The translations under genes were made by a program, and so were the position numbers. From assembly GCA_964537055.1 (NCBI GenBank), contig CAZHYV010000004.1, positions 186,001 through 250,000 of the forward strand: 64,000 nucleotides of DNA, read 5' to 3'. The notes under the pieces were generated by a model. It did not search any database. It saw only the letters and a program-made list of their open reading frames with translations, and had not been told where the DNA came from. Each line of letters starts with the position of its first letter. Within the stretch, counting starts at the first letter, position 1. Source of the DNA: CAZHYV01 sp964537055 (GTDB lineage: Bacteria > Myxococcota_A > Polyangia > Palsa-1104 > JAEUJZ01). Below are positions 8,320-17,776 of the stretch, piece after piece.

Positions 8320-9558
8320 CTACGGAGCTCCGAACAATTCCGGATGGTTCCGGATCAACCGATAGTGTGTAGGAGCAAAGAGCCACTTTTCAGGAAGAAA
8401 CTCGTAGAAAGAAGATCCAGAGATCATCATCTTAGAATCTAAAGGAGAATGGATTGTATTCCTTTCCTCTTTCCCCAGGGCACCTAGCGAGTTAGGGTGG
8501 GGAAAATAGGGAATCTTCATCCAAATTGCAAGATACATTTTTGGGTTTTTACAGACACTCTGAAAATCCTGCGGCATCAATTTAAGGGCATTTTGGCCTA
8601 AAAGCGCAGAACAGTAATTATCCACAATATCAAATATCTTCTGCATAGGATAATAGGTTTCCTTCATGAAGGGCCCTAGTCTTATTAACTGCTTTTCTTT
8701 TTCTACCTCTCGGAGCTTTGCTTGCAGAAAAAGTTCTGTTACCACCAAATCGGATCCAAAAGGACCTGTAAACGGACCTTGATCACACAGGGGAACTAGG
8801 CTTGCAGGAAATTTGATCCCAGCTTCTTCCGGGCAGTAGCCAAAGTGTGCCCCCGTTTCTAGATGAAAATGCTCTGTTTCATGCAGAAGGACTCCTATCT
8901 GGCGAATGCGTGAAATCTTCCAAAACTTAGGATATAAATGGAGGACTCCTTTTCCACGGCCTAAAGGAGCATACGCCCTCGCAAGGACAGTAACGCCGGC
9001 GGAGCCAAAAAGGGGGTTTGGATGTTCCACAAATTCTTTCACCTGGGTGATAAGGTGGTTTAAAAGACGCTGGTTCAACGTAGGTTCGTAGCTAGGTTCT
9101 AATTCTGCCTGGAATCCACATTCCTCTTTTCGTAGCTCAGGATGAAAGATACATAGATACCGAGGTGAAATTTGAAGCTTTGGATGACGGAGGACCCGTA
9201 AATCGGCAGGAAGCGTGAGTGGTTCCATCGCTAATAGCCACGCAAACAATCGTACCAGTTGCTCTCGATGCTCGATAGCGTTTTTAGAACTTGAGAAGCT
9301 TTCACCAAAGGGGATGGCCACCCGCAATGCCGAAAGACACCTTTCATCAAAGTCATACGGAGTTTTCAAAGGATGGAGCTGGTTTTGGTTTTGGCAGAAA
9401 GGCAGGACGTCCTTCAGCTTGCCCTCATTCCAAGGAATATAGTAGTTCTTCGCACCTCCGTACGCTTCCTTGCACAAAAAGAAGCTGAGCATTCCCACAA
9501 AGAGAAGACAAGCTTTATGAATTTTGCGAGGAGTCCAACCTATGCTACGATGCTTCAT
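8320..9558 (-). CDS. Secreted protein with an HExxH motif, putative metallopeptidase
   Basis: A 412-residue protein with a signal peptide (about residues 15-35, ACLLFVGMLSFFLC, cleavage near AYGG). Near residue 226 it carries LLHETEHFH, an HExxH zinc-binding pattern inside a hydrophobic-charged context typical of zincins; a possible third ligand is in the downstream VVTELFLQAKLRE segment. Cysteines (ERCLSA, CIFH, EECGF, GYCPEE, LCDQG) could form disulfides, fitting a location outside the cytoplasm. The rest matches nothing I recognise. Its ATG overlaps the stop of the upstream membrane-protein gene as ATGA, so the pair is translationally coupled. Protease activity is an inference from the motif. 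Confidence 0.6.
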   Translation of the reverse strand: MKHRSIGWTPRKIHKACLLFVGMLSFFLCKEAYGGAKNYYIPWNEGKLKDVLPFCQNQNQLHPLKTPYDFDERCLSALRVAIPFGESFSSSKNAIEHREQLVRLFAWLLAMEPLTLPADLRVLRHPKLQISPRYLCIFHPELRKEECGFQAELEPSYEPTLNQRLLNHLITQVKEFVEHPNPLFGSAGVTVLARAYAPLGRGKGVLHLYPKFWKISRIRQIGVLLHETEHFHLETGAHFGYCPEEAGIKFPASLVPLCDQGPFTGPFGSDLVVTELFLQAKLREVEKEKQLIRLGPFMKETYYPMQKIFDIVDNYCSALLGQNALKLMPQDFQSVCKNPKMYLAIWMKIPYFPHPNSLGALGKEERNTIHSPLDSKMMISGSSFYEFLPEKWLFAPTHYRLIRNHPELFGAP

Positions 9559-10082
9559 ACAAATCTACCTGCTGTCTGCTTTGACAAAGTTTTTTCTCGA
9601 ACCACGATTCGGTCTTCTGAATCAATTTGTAGGTGTCTACTCACTTTTTTGCTTAATTGTCTTGCTGTCCAAGAAAGCCATTGCTCTTCTATCAGCACCT
9701 TATCAACCCCAGCTGGATCATCGCTTTGAATCAGAGAAACGGGATAGGACATATTCCGGTTCGGGCCTGTAGGATTTTGTCTTTGGCATAACACCCGCAT
9801 GGAACCACGAAGCTTGCCTTTGGAACGGAGGGAACACCACTTGTATCCCTCTGCTTCGGGCCAAAACCAGCGCGTGTGTTCGAGTGCCTGCGAGAGGGTG
9901 ATCATTCCTAATAAAACTTCAATTCCTAGCATCATCAAGGTCCACAACACGGTAGAAACCGTTAGAGGATTTCTCAAGAACCAACCGAGGGAGTAAGTGA
10001 GACAGCCCCCAGACCCAATGACAGCTCCCCACCAAAAGAAAGGAATGACCCATAGTTTGGAGGGTTTGATCATGATAACCAT
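9555..10082 (-). CDS. Hypothetical protein with two membrane segments
   Basis: A 175-residue unrecognised protein: two hydrophobic segments (about 10-33 and 42-64), an LEHTRWFWPEAEGYKW stretch, then a hydrophilic C-terminal domain rich in charged residues. The start may be at 10082 or at the ATG three codons later (10073); neither has a clear Shine-Dalgarno. Its stop overlaps the start of the HExxH protein gene (ATGA), so the two are probably made together and the membrane protein may anchor or chaperone the secreted one. Similarity of layout to the protein at 7474-7947 is suggestive only. Confidence 0.55.
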   Translation of the reverse strand: MVIMIKPSKLWVIPFFWWGAVIGSGGCLTYSLGWFLRNPLTVSTVLWTLMMLGIEVLLGMITLSQALEHTRWFWPEAEGYKWCSLRSKGKLRGSMRVLCQRQNPTGPNRNMSYPVSLIQSDDPAGVDKVLIEEQWLSWTARQLSKKVSRHLQIDSEDRIVVREKTLSKQTAGRFV

Positions 10083-10285
10083 ACCAACACTCTACCTAAT
10101 TTTCGAAGAAGAGCAAGGCCGCCTCAAGCAGGAACGCATCCGTCTCTTCCTATCCCTGAGCCGTAAGGGCCAGTCCTAACACCATGCTTCTTTACACTCT
10201 GCAAATTTATGTCAATCTTTTAGGCTCGGTCCATAGATAGCATTCTCTGCAAATCAAGCCTCTTCTACAAAAAAGATAAATCTTA

Positions 10286-10311
10286 CCCCCAAACAAATTT
10301 TTTGGTAAGGT
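10286..10311 (+). promoter_or_regulatory. Small inverted repeat in the ppdK leader
   Basis: CTTACC and GGTAAG are separated by about 14 bases just before the ppdK start codon; the right arm contains the only Shine-Dalgarno-like bases (AAGG). A hairpin here could mask the ribosome-binding site. The rest of 10083-10318 shows no gene I can support. Confidence 0.3.
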
Positions 10312-10318
10312 TCCCTCC

Positions 10319-13060
10319 ATGCCCAATTACGTGTACGGATTTCACAGTTCTAAAGGGAGCTCCGACAAGCTTAGCAAAAGCATCTTGGGAAATAAGGGTG
10401 CGGGTCTTCTGCAGATGGTCGAACTAGGAATTCCAGTCCCTCCAGGGTTTACGATTTCGACTGAGGCCTGCCTTGTTTACGAAAAGACTGGACAATTTCC
10501 AAGTGAATTAAAAAACCAGATTCGGCAGGCAATGGCTGAGGTAGAAAAAGCTTTACCAAATGACGCAAAATTTGGGGATGCAAAAAACCCCATGCTGGTC
10601 TCTGTCCGTTCAGGAGCAGCCGTGTCCATGCCGGGGATGATGGACTCGATCCTCAATCTAGGGCTAAACGACCAAACCGCCGCAGGGTTTGCACAAAAGA
10701 CGGGGAATCCTCGATTTGTCTATGACTCATACCGTCGATTTGTTCAGATGTTTAGCGAAGTCGTTCTTCATGTAGGGGAAGAAGAAAATCCTGGACAGGA
10801 ACATCTATTTGAAAATCTGATCACCCAAAAGAAGCAAAACAAAAAGATTGTCCTCGATTCCGAGCTGACAACGGAAGATTTGAAAGAACTTACCTCTGCA
10901 TTCAAACAAGAAGCTCTTCTACAAGCCCAGGCTTCTTTCCCTGAGGATCCTTGGGAACAGCTCTGGGCAGCCATTGCGGCGGTGTTTCAATCGTGGAAAA
11001 ACCCAAGGGCAGTGGCCTATCGAAATATGTACCATATCCCTCATCACCTAGGCACAGCAGTGACCATCCAAGCTATGGTTTTTGGGAATATGGGCACCCA
11101 AAGTGGTACCGGCGTTCTATTCACCCGTCATCCTTCCACAGGTGAAAAAAAGTTTTATGGCGAATTCCTCGTCAATGCCCAAGGGGAAGACGTCGTCGCT
11201 GGCACCCGTACACCTGAGCCTCTTGAGAAGCTTGCAGCTACGTTTCCAACCGTAATGAAGGAACTCATCCAGCATGCGGCTCGGTTGGAAAAACATTTGG
11301 GTGACATGCAGGATATCGAGTTTACCATCCAAGAGGGAAAGCTTTGGCTGCTTCAGACACGTGCTGGAAAACGCTGTGGCAAAGCCATGGTCAAAATTGC
11401 TGTAGACCTGGTTCATGAAGGGCTGCTTTCGAAGGAAGACGCTCTTCTTCGGATCATTCCCGCGAAGTTTCACGAGCTGTTTCACCCCGTGATCGATGAC
11501 CAAGCAAAAAAAGAGCTTTTGTGCAAAGGACTGCCCGCTTCTCCAGGTGCAGTCTCTGGGCCTATCGTATTTACCACCCAAGAAGCCCAGGAACTAGCAA
11601 AACAAGGGATCCGTCCCATCTTAGTCCGCAACGAAACTTCACCCGAAGACATTCAAGGAATGCAGGTGTCTGCCGGCATTCTTACTGCCCGAGGTGGAAT
11701 GACCTCCCATGCCGCGGTCGTGGCCCGAGGGATGGGTAGGTGTTGCGTGGTAGGTGCCTCTGCGCTACAAATTCAATTAAAAGAAAAATCCCTCCAGGTC
11801 AAAAACCACACACTCCTCGCTGGCGATGTCATTACCCTTGACGGAAGCACAGGAGAGGTTTTCTTGGGCAGCTTGCCGCTCATCGAACCTAATTGGGAAA
11901 ACCAACCAGAGTATCAAGAGCTAATGTCGTGGGCCGACCAGGCACGTCGGTTACGCATCCGAGCCAATGCAGACACAGCAATCGATGCTAAAACCGCACG
12001 ACGGTTTGGTGCCGAGGGAATCGGCCTTTGCCGCACCGAACATATGTTCTTTGCGGAAGAGCGTATGATTCCGATGCTAAGGATGATTCTGGCAGAAACT
12101 CCCTCGCAAAGAGAAGCAGCACTTTCCAAGCTTTTGCCATTTCAGCGAAGCGATTTTGAGGCGCTGTTTACAGAAATGGATGGCCTGCCGGTGACCATTC
12201 GTTTGCTCGACCCACCGCTCCATGAGTTCTTGCCTAAAACTGAAGAAGAGGAACAAAAGACGGCCCAAGCACTTCAGGTTCCCCTAGCCTGGTTGAAAAA
12301 GAAGAAACAGGCCCTCCACGAAGAAAATCCCATGCTTGGTTACCGAGGAGCCAGACTTGGGATTTTGCATCCCGAGATTTATAAGATGCAGACACAAGCC
12401 ATTTTTGAAGCAGCCCATCACTCGATCTCTCGAGGAATTCAGGTCAAGTGCGAAATTATGCTGCCCTTGATTGGGCATGAGAAGGAGCTCCTTTTTCTGA
12501 AAGAACAACTGCTTCAAACTGTGCATGAGTTAGGCCTTGCCACCAAAGCCCTCTCTTTTACAATCGGTACGATGATCGAACTGCCCCGAGCCTGTATGAC
12601 CGCGGATCAAATTGCCAGGACCGCTGATTTTTTCAGCTTTGGGACCAACGATCTTACCCAAACCACGTTAGGACTTTCTCGTGACGACAGCGGCCAGTTT
12701 CTGCCCCAGTATGTAGAATTAGGGATTTATCCGGAAGATCCGTTCGTTACGCTTGACCAAACAGGCGTCGGTGCTTTGATGGAGCTGGCCATTCAAAAAG
12801 GAAGAAGCGTCAAGCCTGCATTAAAAATTGGCATTTGTGGAGAGCATGGAGGCGATCCAAAGACGATCGAGTTCTGCCAAAGGCAAGGGTTTGATTATGT
12901 CAGTTGCTCCCCCTACCGGGTTCCGCTGGCGCGGCTTGCTGCGGCCCAGGCTTGCTTGCGAGAAGAACCAGAGCCTGCTCTAGCTAAGGATTTAGCTGCG
13001 GGCCTAGCCACGGGCAAATCGAAGACTTCTTACAAAATTTCAGCCAAAGCCCCCGTGTAA
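10319..13060 (+). CDS. ppdK: Pyruvate, phosphate dikinase
   Basis: PPDK interconverts pyruvate, ATP and phosphate with phosphoenolpyruvate, AMP and pyrophosphate. The 913 residues hold the N-terminal nucleotide-grasp domain (GNKGAGLLQM, SVRSGAAVSMPGMMDSILNLG), the swivelling phosphohistidine domain (GGMTSHAAVVARGMG, catalytic His near residue 464) and the C-terminal PEP/pyruvate barrel (AEGIGLCRTEHMFF, ENPMLGYRGARL, SFGTNDLTQTTLGLSRDD, and GICGEHGGDP with the catalytic Cys near residue 840). Length and order are standard. No neighbours belong to the same pathway. A membrane pyrophosphatase is encoded 24 kb away and could draw the reaction by removing pyrophosphate, which is inference. The start MPNYVYGF has a weak AAGG upstream. 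Confidence 0.97.
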   Translation: MPNYVYGFHSSKGSSDKLSKSILGNKGAGLLQMVELGIPVPPGFTISTEACLVYEKTGQFPSELKNQIRQAMAEVEKALPNDAKFGDAKNPMLVSVRSGAAVSMPGMMDSILNLGLNDQTAAGFAQKTGNPRFVYDSYRRFVQMFSEVVLHVGEEENPGQEHLFENLITQKKQNKKIVLDSELTTEDLKELTSAFKQEALLQAQASFPEDPWEQLWAAIAAVFQSWKNPRAVAYRNMYHIPHHLGTAVTIQAMVFGNMGTQSGTGVLFTRHPSTGEKKFYGEFLVNAQGEDVVAGTRTPEPLEKLAATFPTVMKELIQHAARLEKHLGDMQDIEFTIQEGKLWLLQTRAGKRCGKAMVKIAVDLVHEGLLSKEDALLRIIPAKFHELFHPVIDDQAKKELLCKGLPASPGAVSGPIVFTTQEAQELAKQGIRPILVRNETSPEDIQGMQVSAGILTARGGMTSHAAVVARGMGRCCVVGASALQIQLKEKSLQVKNHTLLAGDVITLDGSTGEVFLGSLPLIEPNWENQPEYQELMSWADQARRLRIRANADTAIDAKTARRFGAEGIGLCRTEHMFFAEERMIPMLRMILAETPSQREAALSKLLPFQRSDFEALFTEMDGLPVTIRLLDPPLHEFLPKTEEEEQKTAQALQVPLAWLKKKKQALHEENPMLGYRGARLGILHPEIYKMQTQAIFEAAHHSISRGIQVKCEIMLPLIGHEKELLFLKEQLLQTVHELGLATKALSFTIGTMIELPRACMTADQIARTADFFSFGTNDLTQTTLGLSRDDSGQFLPQYVELGIYPEDPFVTLDQTGVGALMELAIQKGRSVKPALKIGICGEHGGDPKTIEFCQRQGFDYVSCSPYRVPLARLAAAQACLREEPEPALAKDLAAGLATGKSKTSYKISAKAPV

Positions 13061-13177
13061 CATCTAAGGCTTTATTTAGCATGCAAGCTTCCGGTTGGCA
13101 CCTGAGCGTTTCGTTTTGCATGGAAGGACGTTCAGAAGTATTTCCTCTTTTTGCCATATGTGCTAAAGACCTATCGT

Positions 13178-13963
13178 ATGTTGAAATGGAAACTCATGCT
13201 AAAGACCCTTCCCATCGTCGTATTGGTGGTTGGGCTCCGCTATATCTTAGAAAAATACTTTCACTTCAATGGTGTCATCGAGTTTTCCGATCTGGCACCA
13301 GTATTAACAGGAGGTGTCTTTTTGATTGGTCTTATGATGGGCGGTGTACTGTCCGACTACAAAGAGAGCGAAAAAATCCCCGGAGAAATTGCCTGCAGTT
13401 TAGAGACCATGCTCGAGACCATTCGCTGGACCTCAAGCAAACTCGGCCCTAAAACGCGGCCCCTTATTCAAACCATCGTGCAGTCGAGCAACGAAATCAT
13501 TGATTGGTTGTTTCGGAGACGTACCCACGAGGACAATTACAAGACATTGGATCGGTTAAACGATGTGGTTAAGGAAATAGATGCCGTCGGTGCCACCAAT
13601 CCTGCGTCCCGCTTTTTGGGTGAGATTCATAACCTGCGGAAGTACATGACTCGAATTAATACGATCTCTCGCACAGGATTTTTGCCCTCGGGATATGCGC
13701 TCCTAGACGTATTGGTCGTCGCTGCCATCATTCTTGTAACGGTCGCTACCTTCAAAACAGACAGAGGGATTTTAGGCAAATACATTATCTTGGGATTTGT
13801 TCCTCTTATTTATACCTACATGACTCGGTTGATCCGGGATATCGAAGACCCCTTCGAATATTCTCCTGATGGCATTCAACGGGGCGCGGCCGAGGTAGAA
13901 CTATTTCCTCTGCTCGACTACCAAAAACGAGCAAACCAATACTTAGCATCGTTAAAGGATTAA
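13178..13963 (+). CDS. Hypothetical membrane protein, possibly bestrophin-like (DUF4239 type)
   Basis: About 261 residues from the ATG at 13178 (MLKWKLMLK); TTG at 13151 and GTG at 13160 are alternative starts and none has a good Shine-Dalgarno. Two hydrophobic segments near the N-terminus (TLPIVVLVVGLRYIL and VLTGGVFLIGLMMGG), a central polar region (about 75-170), and two more near 185-225 (ALLDVLVVAAIILVTVATF, YIILGFVPLIYTYM). The GVLSDYKESEKIPGE stretch after TM2 and the helical middle resemble DUF4239/bestrophin-like proteins, but I cannot confirm this. It lies between ppdK and an alcohol dehydrogenase gene on the same strand. Confidence 0.6.
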   Translation: MLKWKLMLKTLPIVVLVVGLRYILEKYFHFNGVIEFSDLAPVLTGGVFLIGLMMGGVLSDYKESEKIPGEIACSLETMLETIRWTSSKLGPKTRPLIQTIVQSSNEIIDWLFRRRTHEDNYKTLDRLNDVVKEIDAVGATNPASRFLGEIHNLRKYMTRINTISRTGFLPSGYALLDVLVVAAIILVTVATFKTDRGILGKYIILGFVPLIYTYMTRLIRDIEDPFEYSPDGIQRGAAEVELFPLLDYQKRANQYLASLKD

Positions 13964-13983
13964 CTTCTGACGAAATTTCCCAG

Positions 13984-15012
13984 ATGGTAGGGTGTTTGAT
14001 GCAGCAACTGACCTTTCTAAAGCCAAGCCAACTAGCCTGGCATGAGGTACCCGAGCCCAAGCTTCTCTCTGAGAGAGGCGCTCTTGTTCGCCCCTTGGCG
14101 GTCGCACGCTGCGACCTAGACGTTGGTATCTTATCTGGGAAAGCAGCCTATCCAGGAAGCGGCCCCTTCCCCTTTGGACATGAGTTTGTCGCCGAAATCG
14201 TAAAATTAGGAGAAAACGTCTCTGGCTTCACTTTGGGAGAGCGTGTCATTGTGCCCTTTCAGATTTCTTGTGGAGATTGCTCGTCCTGTCTGCAGGGAAA
14301 GACTGGACATTGCCAAGCTGTCCCCTCCCTCTCATTTTATGGGCTCGGGCAGGCTAATGCACACCTAGGAGGGGCACTTTCAGATCTGGTGTACGTACCC
14401 TTTGCACAAGCTATGCTCGTTCCTTTGCCCCAGTCCATTTCGCCTGCCGCCGTCGCGAGCATAAGCGATAATTGGGCAGATGCTTACAGGGCGGTAGGTC
14501 CTTATCTAGAGAAAGACCCCAACCAATCCATTCTCATCCTAGGCTCACAGAGTATTGGAATTTATGCCATCGCCATCGCAAGGGCCTTGGGGGCAAATCA
14601 GGTTACCTACGTGGATATTAATGAAGAACGATTGGCGCTTGCCCAAAAGGCAGGGGCCGCTGTCATCGCTTCGCGGGCGGGACAGAAATTTGGGAGTTAC
14701 GAAGTCACAGTCGATGCATCCAGCCGGATCGAGGGTCTCCATTCGGCTCTTCTTTCTACAGCCAAAGGTGGAACCTGTACTTCCATTGGCATGTATCCCG
14801 ACGGAATTTCTATTCCCTTTCTACAGTTGTACGAGCTAGGGATTACCCTAAAGATGGGAGTCGTGCATTCGCGAGCCACGATCCCAAACATTCTTCAATT
14901 GGTGGAACAAGGAAAACTAGAACCTCAGAACTATACGACACGGATCGCACCTTGGTCTGATGCAAAAGAGGCGTTGTTTGAGAAGACCTGCAAGCTTATA
15001 ATTGAACGGTAA
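13984..15012 (+). CDS. Zinc-dependent alcohol dehydrogenase family protein (MDR)
   Basis: A 342-residue medium-chain dehydrogenase/reductase. The catalytic zinc region shows CDLDVG and PFGHEFVAEI; the structural zinc loop has CGDCSSCLQGKTGHC. The nucleotide-binding fold follows (ILILGSQSIGIYAIAIARALGA, VTYVDINEERLALAQKAGA); the usual GxGxxG is changed to GSQSIG. An aspartate at the end of the second strand (VDIN) favours NAD over NADP. Substrate is unknown. The start may be 13984 or the ATG at 13999 (MQQLTFL). It follows the membrane protein gene by 20 bases and may share its transcript. Confidence 0.85.
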   Translation: MVGCLMQQLTFLKPSQLAWHEVPEPKLLSERGALVRPLAVARCDLDVGILSGKAAYPGSGPFPFGHEFVAEIVKLGENVSGFTLGERVIVPFQISCGDCSSCLQGKTGHCQAVPSLSFYGLGQANAHLGGALSDLVYVPFAQAMLVPLPQSISPAAVASISDNWADAYRAVGPYLEKDPNQSILILGSQSIGIYAIAIARALGANQVTYVDINEERLALAQKAGAAVIASRAGQKFGSYEVTVDASSRIEGLHSALLSTAKGGTCTSIGMYPDGISIPFLQLYELGITLKMGVVHSRATIPNILQLVEQGKLEPQNYTTRIAPWSDAKEALFEKTCKLIIER

Positions 15013-15043
15013 GAACAAATATCAGGGATTAGTTTGTGGGAAG

Positions 15044-17683
15044 CTAGCTTTTTGCCTCAGCCAAGGCTTTTTGAATCAATCGGTCAAACTCCTCAAACGG
15101 ATACGCTCCAGCAATCTTATAGCCATTGATAAAGAACGTAGGCGTTCCAACGCCATCTCCAGGCAAACCGTTAGCATAGGTAACATCCGCTTTGACGACA
15201 GTGCTATACGTACCCGAGTCAAGATCAGTCTTAAACCGGTTCATATTCAGACCGATTTGGGAAGCATAGTTCTCTATCGAGGCCCGATCCAATGCTTGCT
15301 GGTTAGCAAAGAGCTTATCGTGCATCTGCCAAAATTTCCCCTGTGCGTGAGCAGCCATGGCAGCCTCGGCAGCGAGCTGGGCATGAGGATGGAAGGAAAG
15401 AGGATAGTTTCGAAATACAAAACGAACTTGATTCGCATACTTTTGTTTGATTTTTTGGATGGTTTCTGTCACCTCCCTGCAATAGGGACACTGAAAATCC
15501 GAAAACTCAACAATCGTCACTTTCGCGTTTTTTGGGCCAAAACTAGGTCCATTCCCTGGATCGACCTTTACGGAAGAGGGCTCTGCTGCATCAGAACCTG
15601 CTGCTTGCTTTGTCTCAGGAGCCATCTTCATCAGTTCTTCGTACACTTGACCCGGGTTCAGCTTTTTCGTCTTCATGAGATCATCAGCTTCCTTAAGGGC
15701 CCGCTCGATATAAATTTTCAGTTGATCAAACGGCATAGGATCCACACGCTTGCCATTGATAAAGAGAGTTGGTGTACCGTTGACTCCTGCAGCAACTCCC
15801 TCTTGCATCTCTTTGTCTACCAAGGCCTTAAATTTCCCTTGGCGTAGAGCATCGCGAAAGCGCTCTACATTCAGACCAAGCTCTTTGGCATATCTCTCGA
15901 TAGAGGCTTCATCCAGAAACTGCTGGTTGGCAAAGAGCCGGTCATGCATCTCCCAAAATTTGCCCTGTTCTCTTGCCGCAAGCGATGCCTCCGCAGCAAG
16001 ATGTGCATGGGGATGCATAGGGAGGGGAAACTGTTTAAAGACCACACGAACATCCTTAGGGTAAGCATCTTTCACCTGTTTTAGTAAAGGAAGCACTCGA
16101 CTACAGTAGGGACACTGGAAGTCCGAAAATTCAACAATTGTGACTTTGGCGTCTTTCGGACCTTGAGAAGGAGAATCGGACAAGGGGACCTTGGCACGTA
16201 CACCATCCACCCCCTCATTTGCATTAGGCATGTCAACCTTGGGCTCCTGGGTAAGTCCTGCCTTGGTAATCTCCTGGTAAAGGTCGGCAAGCTTCACGCC
16301 TCCGTTCATTTTTTCTTCCGCAAGTGCCATTTCTCGATCGATCAGGCGCTTGAAATCTTCGAAGGGTTTTGCTCCTCGGAATGGTTTCCCATTGATGAAA
16401 AAGTAGGGTGTCCCGCGAGCACCAAGCCGCGCTGCCTCTTCCTTTTCAGATTCGACCTGGGCCTTAAATTTACCGCTGTCGAGCGCTTGTTTAAACTGGG
16501 AAAGACTCAGCCCAATATTTGCAGCATAAGCTTCGATAGAGGCCCGATCTAACGCTTCTTGATGTGCAAACAGTTGATCGTGCATCTCCCAAAATTTGCC
16601 CTGTTCGTTTGCCGCAAGCGATGCCTCCGCAGCCAATTGGGCATTTTGATGAAAGGGAAGCGGATTTTGCTTAAAGACAATCTTCACATCGTTGGGGTAG
16701 GCTTTTACGATCTGTTCAACGGTGTCCTTGGCGCGGCTGCAATAAGGGCACTCAAAGTCTGAGTATTCGACAATGGTAATCTTGGCTGGTGAAATACCCC
16801 TTGCTGGCGAAGTCCCTACAGGCACATTATAAACAACTTTTGCATCGGGAAGTGGGGCAGGACCCTTAGGGGGCTGCTGATTGTTTGGTTGTGTTTCTTT
16901 GCGCTCCAACCCATTCTCAATCAAAGTTGAATACAAATCTTCAGGTTTTGTGCCGCTCTTTAGGGCTTGGGTGGCCGTTTTGATCTCTTCGTCAATCAGC
17001 TTGCTAAACTCCTCGTACGGTTGGGCTCCCGTCAAAAGGCGTCCGTTGATAAAGAACGTAGGTGTCCCCGTGGCACCAAATTGGGTGGCCTCGGCCTGAT
17101 CCGAATGAATGTAAGCTTCATATTTGGCTTGATTCTCTGTCAGATCTTTCTTAAATTTCTCCACATTCAAACCTGCAAGCTTGGCGGCCTCTTCTAAAAA
17201 GGGCTCGCTCAGCTCCTTCTGGTGTTCAAACAGAACGGAATGATACTTCCAAAAACTGTCCTCCCCCTGCTCTCTCGCAGCCAAACTGGCCCGAGCCGCA
17301 GGAAGTGCCATCGGATGAAAGTACAGAGGCTGATGCTTAAACACAAATCGGACATCACGCGGGTAATTTTTTAGGACCTGTTTTACAGTTTCCTCCGCCT
17401 TTCCACAGTAAGGACATTGATAGTCAGAAAAAGCGATCAGGGTTACCTTTGCGTCCTTAGGACCTAAGACAGGAGCATTGCCTACAGGCACCTTATACCG
17501 ATCGACATTAGGAGAAGGTCCTGAATTATTATCCCAATTGTAAAACTTCCAAGGTTTGTAGCTACCAATCACATATCCTACAAGAAGAGCAAGGAGAATG
17601 CCAAGAACAGCAACAATGGTTTTTGTTCCTCCGCGGTCAGAGGATGAATGATCGTATGAAGATGACATAGTTTTGTGTCCCAT
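15044..17683 (-). CDS. Membrane-anchored protein with four tandem DsbA-like thioredoxin domains
   Basis: An 879-residue protein with an N-terminal membrane anchor (about 22-41) and four DsbA-like (thioredoxin_4) domains. Each has a CPYC active site, at about residues 90, 312, 524 and 732, preceded by a KVT-x-SD-QCPYC context, and each has the cis-proline loop (GTPTFFING, GTPYFFING, GTPTLFING, GTPTFFING). The domains are joined by Pro/Asn-rich linkers. Spacing of 222, 212 and 208 residues shows tandem duplication of a whole domain. DsbA-like proteins oxidise or isomerise disulfides of exported proteins; no DsbB partner gene is nearby. AAGGA lies before the first ATG. It is divergent from the efflux operon at 17777. 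All four active sites are intact, so all may be functional. Confidence 0.92.
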   Translation of the reverse strand: MGHKTMSSSYDHSSSDRGGTKTIVAVLGILLALLVGYVIGSYKPWKFYNWDNNSGPSPNVDRYKVPVGNAPVLGPKDAKVTLIAFSDYQCPYCGKAEETVKQVLKNYPRDVRFVFKHQPLYFHPMALPAARASLAAREQGEDSFWKYHSVLFEHQKELSEPFLEEAAKLAGLNVEKFKKDLTENQAKYEAYIHSDQAEATQFGATGTPTFFINGRLLTGAQPYEEFSKLIDEEIKTATQALKSGTKPEDLYSTLIENGLERKETQPNNQQPPKGPAPLPDAKVVYNVPVGTSPARGISPAKITIVEYSDFECPYCSRAKDTVEQIVKAYPNDVKIVFKQNPLPFHQNAQLAAEASLAANEQGKFWEMHDQLFAHQEALDRASIEAYAANIGLSLSQFKQALDSGKFKAQVESEKEEAARLGARGTPYFFINGKPFRGAKPFEDFKRLIDREMALAEEKMNGGVKLADLYQEITKAGLTQEPKVDMPNANEGVDGVRAKVPLSDSPSQGPKDAKVTIVEFSDFQCPYCSRVLPLLKQVKDAYPKDVRVVFKQFPLPMHPHAHLAAEASLAAREQGKFWEMHDRLFANQQFLDEASIERYAKELGLNVERFRDALRQGKFKALVDKEMQEGVAAGVNGTPTLFINGKRVDPMPFDQLKIYIERALKEADDLMKTKKLNPGQVYEELMKMAPETKQAAGSDAAEPSSVKVDPGNGPSFGPKNAKVTIVEFSDFQCPYCREVTETIQKIKQKYANQVRFVFRNYPLSFHPHAQLAAEAAMAAHAQGKFWQMHDKLFANQQALDRASIENYASQIGLNMNRFKTDLDSGTYSTVVKADVTYANGLPGDGVGTPTFFINGYKIAGAYPFEEFDRLIQKALAEAKS

Positions 17684-17736
17684 CGAATTTCCTTAAATTG
17701 CAACAACTTCCCCATCATATTCATGAAGAAAGCTAT

Positions 17737-17765
17737 TTGCAAATTCCATTTCAACATACTAAGAT
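17737..17765 (+). promoter_or_regulatory. Promoter for the macA-like operon, very short leader
   Basis: TTGCAA (17737-17742) and TAAGAT (17760-17765) are 17 bases apart, and the ATG of the adaptor gene follows 11 bases after the -10 box. There is no Shine-Dalgarno sequence. The same TTGC-17-TAAGAT-11-ATG arrangement precedes the ATP-grasp gene at 45239. Confidence 0.5.
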
Positions 17766-17776
17766 AATCCTCACTT

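Noticed and set aside
9997..10179. A 60-codon frame opposite the two-helix protein gene
   Set aside because: Largely antisense to a better-supported gene and too short to judge.
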